Source: Papilionanthe hookeriana x Papilionanthe teres
Taxonomy: Eukaryota; Streptophyta; Magnoliopsida; Asparagales; Orchidaceae
Assembly (NCBI GenBank): GCA_022702705.1
Contig: CM040427.1
Location: forward strand, 18,437,625 to 18,501,624
Length of the DNA: 64,000 bases
Direction: 5' to 3'
Shown: piece after piece, positions 22,299-33,895 of the stretch
How the letters are laid out: each line of letters opens with the position of its first letter
How positions within the stretch are numbered: position 1 is the first letter of the stretch
Program-made: the position numbers and the translations under genes
Notes under the pieces: model-generated
Seen by the model: the letters and a program-made list of their open reading frames with translations, nothing else
Database searches by the model: none
What the model was told of the DNA's origin: nothing

Positions 22299-23482
22299 CT
22301 TTCTCCTTCAATTAATTCATAATCAATAAAGAATTTTAAATGTGGTATTGTGACAAATAGGAGCATACCTATTCTTTTTCTCTTCTGAGCATAAAGAACA
22401 TTGACTAATCTAAAGTTGGTGTAGGCATGTATAGTAGTGCTGGGTAGGATCTAGTCTCTCACTCGTAAAATAACAACTCTGCCCTCTCTATAAAACCTAT
22501 CAGTGAATCTTAGTTCCAATCTTTAGACCAAATTGATAAAAGAATCTAGCTTGTCACTCTAGAAATATTAATTCTACGCCCATCAAATTTTATTCTCCCT
22601 ATCTATTTGCACTCCCCCTCAGACGATCGCCACTGCTCTTTCTAGGATGAAATGTGATACTTACAAGTCAATAATATCTTATCCCTTTCGGTTCTATGAG
22701 TTTCTTAAAAAAATTTTAAAATAGAAGTGGCCAATTTGTAAAGTAAATGAAGTACCGGTAAAAATACCATCACAATTTTTAGAAGTAAAAGAAACTCTAA
22801 ACAAAATCAAAATCACTTGTTGATTACTTCATATTGCAAGGAGAACGAAAAGAAAACTACTCAAAATGCAAGAGGATAACAAAACAAAACATATTTATAA
22901 AACGCAAATCTAAAGTACAAGACTTAAAGACAAAGATATAAATACTTATCTGGAATGTTTCCCCAAGCACACCTTTAAAGTTTCTCACTTCTCTGACTTT
23001 AGCAAACACTTACAAGACTTCAAACTTTAGAAATCACAAAGACTCACAAAGAAAACTACTCACACTCTTTACACACTCACACTGTATATGACTCTTTATA
23101 TTCGACTCCCCTAGTCACTTGGAATCAATCCCTATATATATAGCTTCGAAAATGATCAAGAGTTGCTTTGGGCATCTATTCAAAATTCAGCCTTATTCAA
23201 TGGATCTTCTAGAATATAGCTATGGCACCTAGGTGCCAAGCTGTGGCGCCTAGGCGCCAACCACATCTTAGTGCCAAGGCTCCAGTTTTGCTGGTTTGAC
23301 AATTTTATTTAGTTAAGCCCATTTTACTCCTTTTTGATGTATTTTTGCTCCTTTTTACTTTTAAATTTTTTTTTCTTACACCTGCAACCAAAAACATAAA
23401 ATATACATTTCATTAAAGCATAATATCCTAAAAAATGAAGCATAAAATATGTATAAAAATAAGTAATTTTTAAGATAGATCA
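22299..23482 (-). mobile_element. LTR fragment of gypsy element B
   Basis: This matches the middle and right parts of LTRs C and F: the Tttcaa..gaatcat block, CCTATTCTTTTTCTC, ATAAAGAACATTGACTAATC, the cassette at 23224-23276, then TTTTACTCCTTTTT, and the end ...TAGATCA at 23482. The left part, up to the U5 side, is missing because the LINE begins there. The cassette variant is GGCACCTAGGTGCC and GGCGCCTAGGCGCC, two perfect 14-bp palindromes. Confidence 0.75.
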
Positions 23483-24262
23483 ACAATCAAGTGAAAACAT
23501 CTTATTTTTAGCCCTTATGTCGTGACAATAGTAATGCAGCATCGCGAGATCATGTTGCTCATTTGCACGTCCATGGCAATGCATATATGCAATGTCATGA
23601 TGCGGTGTTTGTCACGGGCCTAGGGTCGCAACACTTTTCTTAGTGTCATGGCGCTTGGCCATTATTTGCTAAGAACCACAGTGTTTTTCCTAACACTCTT
23701 ACTGATTTGTCTTAGAGGCACGAAGTTATTTCCATCACCATAAGCCCAATTGGTCAAGAGCCATGAGCTGATTTGACATAGAGCCAAAGTGTTGTCACCA
23801 GCATTGAGGTCATAGGCCGTGAGCCTATTTAGCTGAGAATCACAGGTTAGTTCCTAACACCGCAACACCGTGCCTTAAAGACCCAAAGCCATTGCACTAC
23901 TTTATAGAGCTACGAAGCTAAGCCCCACTCAAGCATAGAAACTTGTGTGAACGTATAGTTAATGAACCACACTTATCATAGTGTAGTAAGTACTAGTTCA
24001 CTCTTCCTCTAGTTAAGTTTGGCTATGTCGAACAAGATCAAGCATTAACCTTTTTAGGTTAAGGTCTTAACGATTTTTATCTATGGCCATTTACTCTGCC
24101 CTTATGGAGCATGTTGGTTTCCACTTCTAACCAATTCAGTCAAATTTATAGCTAATTTACTGTGGTCGACTAAATCACTATAAATTCACCACTTATTACC
24201 ATAAAAAGCATCTGATAAGACATTCAAAAAAACTACATGTGCTATGTAGTTAATTTAGGAAA

Positions 24263-24303
<41 letters not shown>

Positions 24304-25530
24304 TGTGTCAGCGGTATTTTATGTTCTGTGTGGAGATGGAAGTATCTGACACTACGACTGCCCTTAGTCGCACTACGCTTGACCTACCATCCTTAGATCA
24401 AAAGGGTACCATTATAATGTTGTATATGCTGCTCTGTGGTGTTTTTTCTTTAATGTATGGGTTTGCATTTTTGCATCATGTGTCTGTAGCATTATGTAAG
24501 ATCACCTAATTGGGTAGCCTTTGGTTATGCTCCATCACAACCTCATTTTCTTTAATTATCTGCGTTATATTTGTCAACAATGTATGCTAATTATTTCTAT
24601 AAGGTTTATATGTATGTATTGCATGTTATACATATTGACTATTGTGTTGCATTTTAGAGTTAACCTCTAAAGCACTTGATTTGCATACCACACTTGTTTT
24701 TTTTGCATGTGACTTGCCTCGTTTAGGTATGTCCATGTCTCATTTCGTATAGGCCTAAGTTTGTGTGTCACTATAACTAATAGTGGAACTCGTGTAAAAC
24801 CCTAGAATTGACCTATGGTAATAATATAAAAATGTGCATCATCTACAAGCTTGTTTATACGAACAATACAAATTATCATTTTTTCACAAAATCTTATATG
24901 ATCACTCAAAGGATGTGGGTAAAATAAAACAAATCATTTATTTGATAAGTATTAGTTTGTTCGAATGCTTGGGATAGGGTCAGACTTGGCGACCCTATCA
25001 AGATTCTAGTGGCATGCCCTTTAGCCACACTACACGATTTTCACTAAATGTTGAATAAACAACACTTGGTCTAGGGTTAGGGTGTTGTAGTTAGATTTTT
25101 GAAATGCACAACATGCTTGTATTTTCCTTATCTTTATATGGTGGAGTGATAAATATATATATATTAATAAAATAAACATTTAATTAATAATTAATATTAA
25201 CATATTATTGATATTAAATTAAAATAGAATACAATTAAATATATAATTAAATAAAATTAATTAAAATTTATTTAAATAATATATTACATATATGATACTA
25301 GCAATTATGAATTTAATATCGAATAATTAACAAATTATTTATTAAATAATAAAAGAATTTATTCGTGAACACCAATAAAGCATCATTTATTTAACCATCA
25401 TTACTTAAAAAAATTCACATTTATTTATTTACTAGTTTAAATGAACATAGATTGAATTTTTATTGATTTGAACTGTAAGTTATTCATCTAGTGTATTGGT
25501 TTATTTACAACTTTAATTATCGAGAAAATA
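23483..25530. other. Unassigned stretch, no gene seen
   Basis: Short words such as AACACCG, TTAGAGGCAC and GAGCCA recur in 23520-23900, which looks like decayed repeat DNA, but no protein or terminus is recognised. A pure AT run lies at 24265-24301. The 25140-25500 stretch is almost only A and T and lies upstream of the NLP gene. Confidence 0.5.
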
Positions 25531-25699
25531 TTTAAGTATGTTATCAGTGTGGTGGGATCCACATCCAGACATAATAAAATCGGTTGTTTATAAGTTATAT
25601 ATAATCATTTTCTTATTTAAATCCCCTATAAATTATTGTTTATATCCTATAATTAAATTCCATAGATGGTTAAAATTTCCAAACGGTGCCGTCTGGCGG

Positions 25700-26281
25700 C
25701 TAACCATAAATAAGCATCTTCAGGATCAGAATGTGCTGTACTTCGTTTTTCTTCTCTTGACTCTTTACTGGTGACGAGAAATGACCATCATCTTCTAAGG
25801 GGACGGTAACAGGGATTGCTCGAGCCTGCTTGCTCGAGAAGATCGAAGAACTTTCTTTTCTTCTTCTCAAGCTTCTCAGCGACTCTCTTGCATCCCGACC
25901 AAGCTTCAAGAACCCTCGTTTACGGTTTCCGACGTTACTCCGGCTAACTCTTCATCACTCTGCTTGGGAGCTCTTTTGCAGTTCGTGATTCCTTGGCGTT
26001 TCTCCCAGTTAAAATTCATTCGTTTTGTTCTCTAAAAGAGCAGGTTTTTATAGTTTTTACACCAGGACGATGGCTTAGGTGATTTCTGCAATGGATGTGG
26101 GGAGGAAGCTGCTACTTGGGACGGTTTGGTGCGAAGGATCTTTCTTTTCTAGGTGTGCATTAGTTTATGATTCTGTGAGATATGAATCTATTTTTATTTT
26201 TTCCCCCTTATTTCCTTAGCTGAAATCCATGTTGGTGACTCTGAATATGCTGATGCAGGGGAAGATAGTACGCATTTGCGG
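25700..26281 (+). promoter_or_regulatory. Probable core promoter and leader of NLP gene
   Basis: A TATA-like CATAAATAAGC at 25706-25716 precedes a C/T-rich, more GC-balanced leader. The leader has short upstream ORFs: ATG at 25781 (5 codons, ending TAA at 25798), ATG at 26070 (two codons) and ATG at 26091. A leader intron is likely at 26153-26258 (CTAG|gtgtgc ... gatgcag|GGG). Transcription start is not determinable here. Confidence 0.4.
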
Positions 26282-28705
26282 ATGGATCATCAGTCGGCTC
26301 AAGGAGGAACGTGGGTGAAGAATGCTTATGTGGAAGGATTCATCGCTATGGATTGCGGCGCTGGAAGCCCCATATCGGAGGATCTGCTCAACTTGTCTGG
26401 AGTATTGAATTTTGACGGGTTTAATGAGCCTTCAAGTCCTTTATTTTCTGACATGCTTTTCTCCTCTTTTAATTACTCGTCTTTGCATCCTATGTTTGGG
26501 AATTCTGCAACTTTGATTTCTCCACGTGGCTTGGAGCAACCTAGGGATTCAGTTTTAGATGGTGAGGGGACCTCTGGTGATGGAGATCCTAGACTCAGAG
26601 AAAAGTTGGCAGCTAAAAGTCCTGTTTTGCAGTCAGAGTTTTCACCGAATTCTGCTGAGGAGGGTGACCTTGATTCGTTAGAGAAAGACCTGAAAAGGAC
26701 TTCAACCGTTATTCTCAAGTCAATTGGGAATTTTACTTTCTCTGACAGGATGGTTAAGGCGCTATCCTTGCTAAAGCTTTTTTCCTCAGGCGGGGGTACC
26801 CTTGCTCAAGTATGGGTCCCTGTTAAGCAAGGTCATAATTATATTTTGAGTACGTGTGAGCAGCCATTTCTGCTGGATCATGTTCTTGCAGGATATCGTG
26901 AAGTTTCTAGGTTTTTCACTTTCTCTGCAAAAGAAACTCCTGGCATGTTTCCTGGACTCCCTGGCCGTGTATTCATCTCAGGGCTGCCTGAGTGGACCTC
27001 AAATATCCACTACTACAACAAGTTTGAATACTTGAGGGTAGAGCATGCCATTAGCCATCAAGTCCGTGGATCACTTGCAGTGCCAGTTTTTGATCTCAAT
27101 CAATCCAAGTGTTGTGCAGTTCTTGAACTTGTCACAATGAAAGAGAAGTCAAATTTTGATACTGAGATGGAGAATGTTTGTCGAGCGTTGCAGGTGCTTA
27201 GCGATTTTATCTATTTGATCTGAAATTGTTGGACATCTTTCATTTTCTGAAGTAACTTGTGGTACTGTGTGCCCCTTGTTCCTGAAATTTTTATCCCTTT
27301 GATTGCACATGATTTTTAACTTTTGAGCCCATTTTTGTGATATTGTTAGACAAGCATGCAATTTTTCTGATTGTTGATATATTTTCTTTTATAATTCAAT
27401 TCTTGATAGAATTTTCTTATTACCATATTGTTAGAATTTTTCTGATTATTGAATACTTGCTAGCTACTGTGCTGCGATTGGTTATCTTCTTGCATCCATC
27501 TATTTCGATAAAACATTATCCACCTTTTAAGCATGACATTCTATATTTTAGTTATGATATGCATTTTTGTCTATTAAGGAATGATAAGCATGTACCATGG
27601 ACACATTAGTAAAATTCTAAAATTTGTATTTGCCCAATTATTTGTAGGCTGTGGATTTAGTGACGACCAAAGCATGTGCTCATCTCCAGGTAATGAATGG
27701 ATGCATTTTTATTTGGGGCTGTTCGGTAACAGCTTTAGTAAATCTTATGAATCCGGAGTTTCTAATCCTGCCAACACCAGGATTTAGTAAATCCGAGATT
27801 TAAGACAAAACTGTGAGGAGAAAAGGAACTAGATTTACTAAATTCAGGATTTAAGTTCTGCCTTGCACTTTTTTATGTCCGGCAGATTTTAGTTAAATCC
27901 CAAATAAATCTTTTACCAGACTGCCCCATAGTGTTTGGTTTCATGAATTGGTAAGATGATTGAGTTACAAGTGCATTTCTCTTTCTAATATACAGAATCT
28001 TACAAAGGGGCAGAAATCTGCACTTTCAGAGATTTTAGATGTTCTAAGAAAAGTTTGCCATACACATATGTTACCTTTGGCTCTCACATGGATGCCCATG
28101 GCATGTGATAATGGAACGATTGATGATTCCGTTGCTTGTAGGCAATATATAAAGGAAGCATGCTTTGCATTCAGGAGTCAGCCTGTTATGTGAATGATTC
28201 ACAAATGCTTGGTTTTGTGCAAGCCTGTGCTGAGCATTACCTTGCTAAAGGGCAAGGAATTGTGGGAAAAGCGCTTTTATCATCTCATCCAATTTTTTCA
28301 CCGGATGTTAAAGGATACGACATTGGGGACTATCCTCTTGCCCATCACACACGCAAGTTTGGTTTGCAGGCTGCTGTTGCAATCAGGTTAAGGAGCAACT
28401 ACACTGGAGATGATGATTTTGTGTTAGAGTTCTTTCTTCCTGTAAATTGCAAAGGAAGTATGGAGCAGCAGGACTTGTTGAAAGAGCTTTCAGTCACTAT
28501 GCGGGGAATTTGCAAGAGTTTGAGGGTGGTTTTAGATACTAAAGTAAATAGGCCTGATTTCTGTGAAGTTGACACTGAAAATTTTAAAGTGAGAAGCTCT
28601 CTGTCTTCTGAATTTCCTGGCAGATATCCTCATCCTATGACTGAGAGAAACATAGAGGTAGATGATGAACATTCCCAAGATCAAAATATGGAGTATAATG
28701 AGCAG
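26282..28705 (+). CDS. NLP: NIN-like protein (NLP), 5' exons, frame break
   Basis: Three coding exons are seen: 26282-27193, 27648-27689 and 27996-28705. All junctions are phase 0 with CAG|gt donors and ag acceptors. Exon 1 (304 codons, from MDHQSAQGG) holds the NLP N-terminal region: AQVWVPVKQGHNYILSTCEQ, FPGLPGRVFISGLPEWTSNI, VRGSLAVPVF. Exon 2 is AVDLVTTKACAHLQ. Exon 3 continues NLTKGQKSALSEILDVLRKV, LPLALTWMP, then in another frame MLCIQESACYVNDSQMLGFV, YLAKGQGIVGKAL, YTGDDDFVLEFFLPVN. NLPs are nuclear nitrate-responsive transcription factors whose N-terminal half mediates the nitrate response. A missing base near 28153 shifts the frame, and one restored base makes exon 3 exactly 237 codons. 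RWP-RK and PB1 exons are not in the window. It is either a pseudogene, a sequencing error in a real gene, or a gene with a very long TE-filled intron. Confidence 0.85.
27714..27928. mobile_element. MITE-like element in NLP intron
   Basis: Ends are imperfect inverted repeats of about 28 bp: left TGGGGCTGTTCGGTAACAG, right (reverse complement) TGGGGCAGTCTGGTAAAAG. It is 215 bp long, non-coding, inside the intron between exons 2 and 3. GGGCTGTTYGGTAA-type ends are common in plant DNA-transposon MITEs. No clear target duplication remains, so the superfamily is left open. Confidence 0.6.
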
Positions 28706-30620
28706 GTTCTATTCTTATCCTTAGTTCTGTATTCTATGATAATTTTATATAATCTAGATGCCTGAGCAAGTTTTATTCATTTTTTTCACTATATGTAATG
28801 CTTCCTGAAAGCATTTAGAAAGAAGGCTTCAATCAATAAAAAAATAAAGAAGAATCACGCTCTTGTGTTTTGTTTTGTCAATAGTCTTCAATATATCTAA
28901 AAAGCTTGCGCCTGCTCCCAGCTGGCTACCCTGTCTCCATCAACCTTCTTTCTTGACGCGGGCATCCCAGATGGCTCGAAGCAAGAATGCCTGAGACCGG
29001 GAGAACTGGCTCAATTGGCCAACAGTTCAGGCATTTCCAGCACCATTGGGGTTCAATTTACTTTATTTAGGCTATTTTTTGAGTTGTTTTGCATGAGAAC
29101 ATATAAACATGTGGTTAGAACCCAGTTTGAGTTTTCAGTTTTTTTTCTTTTATGATGAATTTTTTTTTTGCTGGAGTGCTGTAAACATTGTTTCTCTCAG
29201 TGGGCGGGTGGCGTGTATGTTACTTGATTAAGTCAAGGTGATGAACTCTCCATGACGTCAAAAGACCTCTTACACCTTCAATCACCCCTATTGGCTTTCT
29301 TTATATGGATAGCAGCTGGCTGAGCTGGATTCTCAGTATCCGATGCTAATTCCCCTTTGTTTCTCACTCACCCTATAATCTCCTTACTCCTTTATTCGAA
29401 TACTATACTCTGTGTGGGAAGTCTCGATCAGTGTTATTTGATATCTTAGCCATAAAAACTCTAAATATTTAGAGATTCATTTTTCTCTTTTCCAACACCT
29501 GAATTCAGATAACCTAATTCATCTACCCAAGCAATACACTTTCTTAACCCTAACTATCTCCATTTTTAACCCTAATGGAATGTTAGTGAGATTGATGATG
29601 TAACTTGTTTTGTTATGTGAAACATATATTTTAAGTCAATAGTTTGTTGTGGGGATATTGCGAGCATAAACTTTATTAAGTTTGCCTCATTTTAAAATTA
29701 AAATTTTTTTGTTCTTCTTTGAATCAAAATTGTTTCTAGTTGAGTTGACTCAAATTAAAATTATTTGAATCCGATTTGACTTTGGATTGATTTTAGGTTA
29801 TCACAATTATTTCTTGTTTAAATTTGCAAGATACTATAATTAATGCTCTAATTTCCTTTTATAGCCTGGTATGAATTTGTTCTTTGCTTTGTGGAGAGAC
29901 CATTTATGTGACTTAAACTTCTAACCTCTAGATTATTATAGTGAAAATCACTGTAGATATTTAATATTTTATATTTACTTTGTTTTATATATTACATAAA
30001 ATTATAATCGACAATGACTTGAAACTAGATTGTTATGTGTTTCATTCCATCTTTTGTGCTAAATTTAGATAAGTCTAGGGGATTCTCTAATAGGAAATTT
30101 ACGACGATTCTTGAATAAGATTCAAATTTAGATAAATTAAAATTAGGATAGTCCATAAATTGTTGAATTGGCAATGATAATCCCATATATTAGTTAGGTG
30201 GCATGAAGCAAATAAGGAAGGCGGCAGACATGACTACACTAGTCCAGGTAGATATGTAGGAGGTGCGATTATTGGAATTTTGATTTTTTCACTCTCAAAC
30301 TAATTGTGGATGTTATCCATCTAAGTTGCATGTCAATTTTTGAATTGTTACTTATTTTAACTCTTTGGTGAGAATTCTGCTTAGTTTCTCATCCATTGTG
30401 ACAAAAGACAAGAGAGTATATATCGACCACTACTTAAGCTTCACTTTTATAATGCCTATTAGCTTCAATTTATTTAGTTTCTTCATATTGTATGGAATTA
30501 TATTTAATATTAAAGGCTAACTTGCTGTTAACAATATAGCATCGCATGAGATTTTCATTCAACCATTAAATTTTTCAAGCTAATTTTTACTCATAGCATT
30601 TCTAGTTCAGCTTGTACTAT
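28706..30620. other. Intron-like AT-rich stretch after NLP exon 3
   Basis: The donor CAG|gttcta opens this stretch. No RWP-RK-type coding (the RWPxRK core and its flank) is found on reading all plus frames. A tRNA-like promoter pair lies at 29007-29018 (TGGCTCAATTGG, A-box type) and 29050-29060 (GGTTCAATTTA, B-box type), followed by T-rich sequence to about 29170, possibly a decayed SINE. The rest is featureless. Confidence 0.45.
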
Positions 30621-30785
30621 CACAACAACGACAACAACAAATCCTTAATCCACAATGTGAGGTCGGCTACATGAATCATATTTCTCCATTGCGTCCGATT
30701 TTGTGTCATATTTTCATTTAATTCTAATAGATTAAGATCATTTTTTATATAGTAAGCCAAAGAGTGCTTTCTAATAATCATGTAA
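30621..30785 (-). mobile_element. Au-type SINE remnant (putative)
   Basis: On the minus strand it reads CGCAATGGAGAA, ATTCATGTAGCCGACCTCAC, TTGTGGATTAAGG and ends in TTGTTGTTG. This is the 3' half pattern I know from Au-type plant SINEs, which end in short TTG repeats. The tRNA-derived 5' half is not recognisable. Assigned from memory of the family. Confidence 0.45.
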
Positions 30786-30794
30786 TGACTTTTT

Positions 30795-30798
<4 letters not shown>

Positions 30799-30841
<43 letters not shown>
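30799..30841. repeat. (AT)n microsatellite at gene/TE border
   Basis: About 21 AT units separate the intron-like sequence after NLP from element C. The next 80 bases (30842-30920) match neither side clearly. Confidence 0.9.
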
Positions 30842-30845
<4 letters not shown>

Positions 30846-30919
30846 TGCCATTGTCGGTCTCACGTTAGGTAGTCGACAGCCAGCATAAAATTTGTCGAAA
30901 AAATCATGTCTAAAAAAAG

Positions 30920-31450
30920 TATGCTTGTCGAATAAGGAAGTGAAAAATGGTCTTTCATGGTAGCAAGGATTAGTTTTCTATAATCAATGCATATTCACCA
31001 CCCTGTAACTTGTCTTACTGGTATTATTTCATTCTTTTCATTCACAGTCACAATAACTCCTTAGTACACAATGAATAGTGACTAACCCATGCACTCGTCC
31101 GAAATAAGGTAGATAATTCCAAGCATCCAACCACTTTAGGATTTCTTTATTTACAACTTATTTCATGATAGGATTTAATATCTTGTGAGGATCGAATCCT
31201 AGTTTTGCAGCTTATCTTCCATAAGGATTCTATGCATATAAATTGAATGATCGATTCCTTTAATATCAGCTTATCATCCATCAAAGACTTTCTTATATTT
31301 CTTCAAAATTTCAAGCAAACTCTTCTTCTCTTTCAGTTAATTGAGAGGAAATTATAACTGAAAAGTTGAGGAATCACCTAAAAAGGTATACTTTAAATGA
31401 TTAGGAAGCATCTTTAAATCAAGTTCGGAGATTTTTCAATCGATGGACTA
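30920..31450 (-). pseudogene. Element C: truncated RT start
   Basis: The minus strand matches the N-terminal RT part of A (13870-14330) with many stops: the stretch before the catalytic palm, the VRQV/GGxxV insert around 31010-31060 and the DPHK...PIMK segment near 31170. C ends here. Its RT core, RNase H, INT, 3' region and 3' LTR are missing. Confidence 0.65.
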
Positions 31451-31619
31451 AAAGATTCATCTTTTTCAATCATGTCCAACATTTCAAAATTTTTATGAAC
31501 TTAATTTAAATCTTCCTCATGAAAATCTTCGTAATCTTGTAATTCATCTTCGCTTGTGTTCCAATTCTTTACTTTCGCATTTCTCTTCATAATTTGACTT
31601 GAAATGACATTCACTCAAA

Positions 31620-32470
31620 TATTCGATAACATCCATCCTATAACATTCATCATCTTTACCTCTTGCGATGATATTTCATTAACTTTGAAATATTAAATGT
31701 AATAGTTTGATCATTAACTCGCATCGTCAATTACCCTTTTTGCACATCTATCATCGCTCTGCTTGTGGCTAAGAAAGGTCTCCCTAAAATTATGGGTATC
31801 TCTTTAACTTCCATCATATCCAACACATTGAAATCAACAAGAAAAATAAATTGATCCACTTTCACCAAAACATCTTTTATAACTCCTTTAGAATATGTGA
31901 TCGAACGATCTGCTAATTGTAGAGTTACAGTAGTAGGGGTTATTTCTTCTAATCCCAGTCTTTTGAATATTGATAATGACATAAGGTTAATGCTTGCACC
32001 CAAATCACATAAAGGCTTTCCAAAAAATCTGTCTCCAATTGCACATGATATTGTGAAACTTCCAGGATCTTTAAGCTTTTTAGGAAGTTTTTTTTGAATT
32101 ATAGTGCTATACTATTCACTAAGTTCAACAGTCTCATTTTCTTCAAACTTCCTCTTTCTGTTGAGAATATCCTTCATAAATTTCACATAGCTTGGCATTT
32201 TTTCTAAGGCTTCAGCAAATGGAATATTGATTGTAAGCTTCTTAAATATCTCCAAGAATTTTTAAACTTGCTTATCCAATTTTTGTTGTCGAAGTCTTTG
32301 AGGAAATGGAGGTGGTGGCTTTTCTAAATCAACCTTAGGTGGCGAAATAGGTCTTTCCAAACCTTTCGGAGCGTCTTCTTTTGGTTTTTTAATCTCTTCT
32401 TTCTCTACTTCAGTCTCTTTTTGAACTCTACCTTCCAACTCTCTTCGACTTCTCAACTGAATAGCTTATA
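31620..32470 (-). pseudogene. Element C: protease and linker
   Basis: The frame 32003-31731 gives GASINLMSLSIFKRLGLEEI, VTLQLADRSITYSKGVIKDV and KEIPIILGRPFLATSRAMID. The catalytic word is DLGAS, with CDL just upstream. The linker at 32456-32262 has EKPPPPFPQRLRQQKLDKQV. This is the same protein as in A at clear divergence. Confidence 0.75.
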
Positions 32471-32479
32471 CGTGCTCTT

Positions 32480-33775
32480 TAGTCTTGTCTCTTGGATTTA
32501 CTTTAATATTACTAGTAAGCGTTCCTTGAGATCTATTACTTAGTAAATTGGCAATCTGTCCCAATTGATTCTCAATATTTCTGATTCTAGCTCCTTAAAT
32601 TTGTAATTGATTTCTGATTTGTAACACCACTTCTTCAATATACAACTTCTTCTCCTTAAATTGTAAAGTATTGTTAAAACTTGGAGGATAGGTTGGTCTA
32701 TAATTATTATTCCCTTGGTTGTTTCAATCTACCAATGAGTTTGGATGGTTTTTCCAACCTGGGTTATAATAATTGGAATATGGGTTATTAGGTTTACTTA
32801 TGGCATTCAAGGTTTCTGATGAAGTTTGAGAATCAACCATTTGGCCTAATGAATTTTCTTCAATCATGGAAGTTGGCTAAGAAAAATTCATTCCAAATTG
32901 GTCAATCTTCCTTAAAATAGCAATAACTTGATTTGCTAGAATAGCAAAAGCATCATTTTCATGAATGTTGGCTACCTTCTTAAGATTTAACCTTTCAAAA
33001 GGCCATTGAAAATTATTAATAACTATTTCTTCAATTAAAGTATAAGCATCCGCAAACTATTTAGACATCAATGAACAACCAACAGAAGCATCAATAATAG
33101 ATCTAAGAGATCCAACTAATCCATTGTAAAATGTCTAAATTATTAACAAATTTGGTATTGAATGATGTTGACACTTTCTCAAGAGATGTTTAAAACATTC
33201 CCATCCTTCATATATAGATTCCCTTCAAACTGACAAAAGGATGTAATATCATTTCTAAGCTTCGCAGTCTTCGATGGTGGAAAATATTTAGCAAGGAATT
33301 TTTGTGCTAAATCACCCCAAGTTCTGATAGATCCAGGTGCTAAACCAAATCTTAGCTTTATCCCTCAGTGAAAAAGAAAAAAGTCTTAGTCTAATAGCAT
33401 CGTTCGAAATACCATCGTATTTAAAAGTAGCGTACAATTCTAGAAAATTGGCAAGATGTAAATTAGGATCTTTAGTTGGTGCTCCTCCAAACTGATTATT
33501 AGATACTATCTGGATAATACTAGGTTTAAGTACAAATGAATTAGCAGCTACAACAGGGTGTTAAATACTACCATGAAGTTCATTCACTGTAGAGTTGGCA
33601 TAATCTCTTAAAGGTCAAAATTCTTAATAGATTTCAATATTTTGATGATCTTGATTTGCCATTTCTTGAATATTTTTATCTTTTTCTGTATTTTTAATTT
33701 TTTTTATTTTTCTGATAGTTCTCTCTAATTCAGAATTGTAAGGCACAAGTCCCTCAGAACCTGAACTACGCATAC
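32480..33775 (-). pseudogene. Element C: gag, heavily broken
   Basis: It aligns segment by segment with gag of A on the minus strand: the start near 33770, the capsid-like domain at 33300-33560, the SLRSIIDASVGCSLMS block near 33065-33125, and the asparagine-rich tail near 32700-32800. No frame longer than about 60 codons remains. Confidence 0.7.
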
Positions 33776-33871
33776 ACAATTAACAAAATAAAATAAAACA
33801 CACTAACAAAAATAATGAAAAGTAAAAACTTAATTTTTCATAAATTTCTTTAAATTATATTTTAATTAATT

Positions 33872-33889
33872 TCCCGACAACTGATGCCA
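33872..33889 (-). other. Primer binding site of element C
   Basis: The minus strand reads TGGCATCAGTTGTCGGGA, six bases inside the LTR. It is a decayed tRNA-Asp-type primer site with one extra base compared with A. Confidence 0.55.
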
Positions 33890-33895
33890 AAAACT

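Noticed and set aside
23520..23960. Clustered short words (AACACCG, GAGCCA, AGAGGCAC) as a satellite array
   Set aside because: No constant unit length could be read. Probably decayed repeat DNA.
24237..24509. 90-codon plus-strand frame starting in an AT microsatellite
   Set aside because: It depends on the AT run for its start, and the product has no recognisable features.
28800..28890. HLERR...KKIKKNH-like reading as a start of the RWP-RK exon
   Set aside because: The similarity is limited to basic residues, a stop interrupts it, and the RWPxRK core does not follow.
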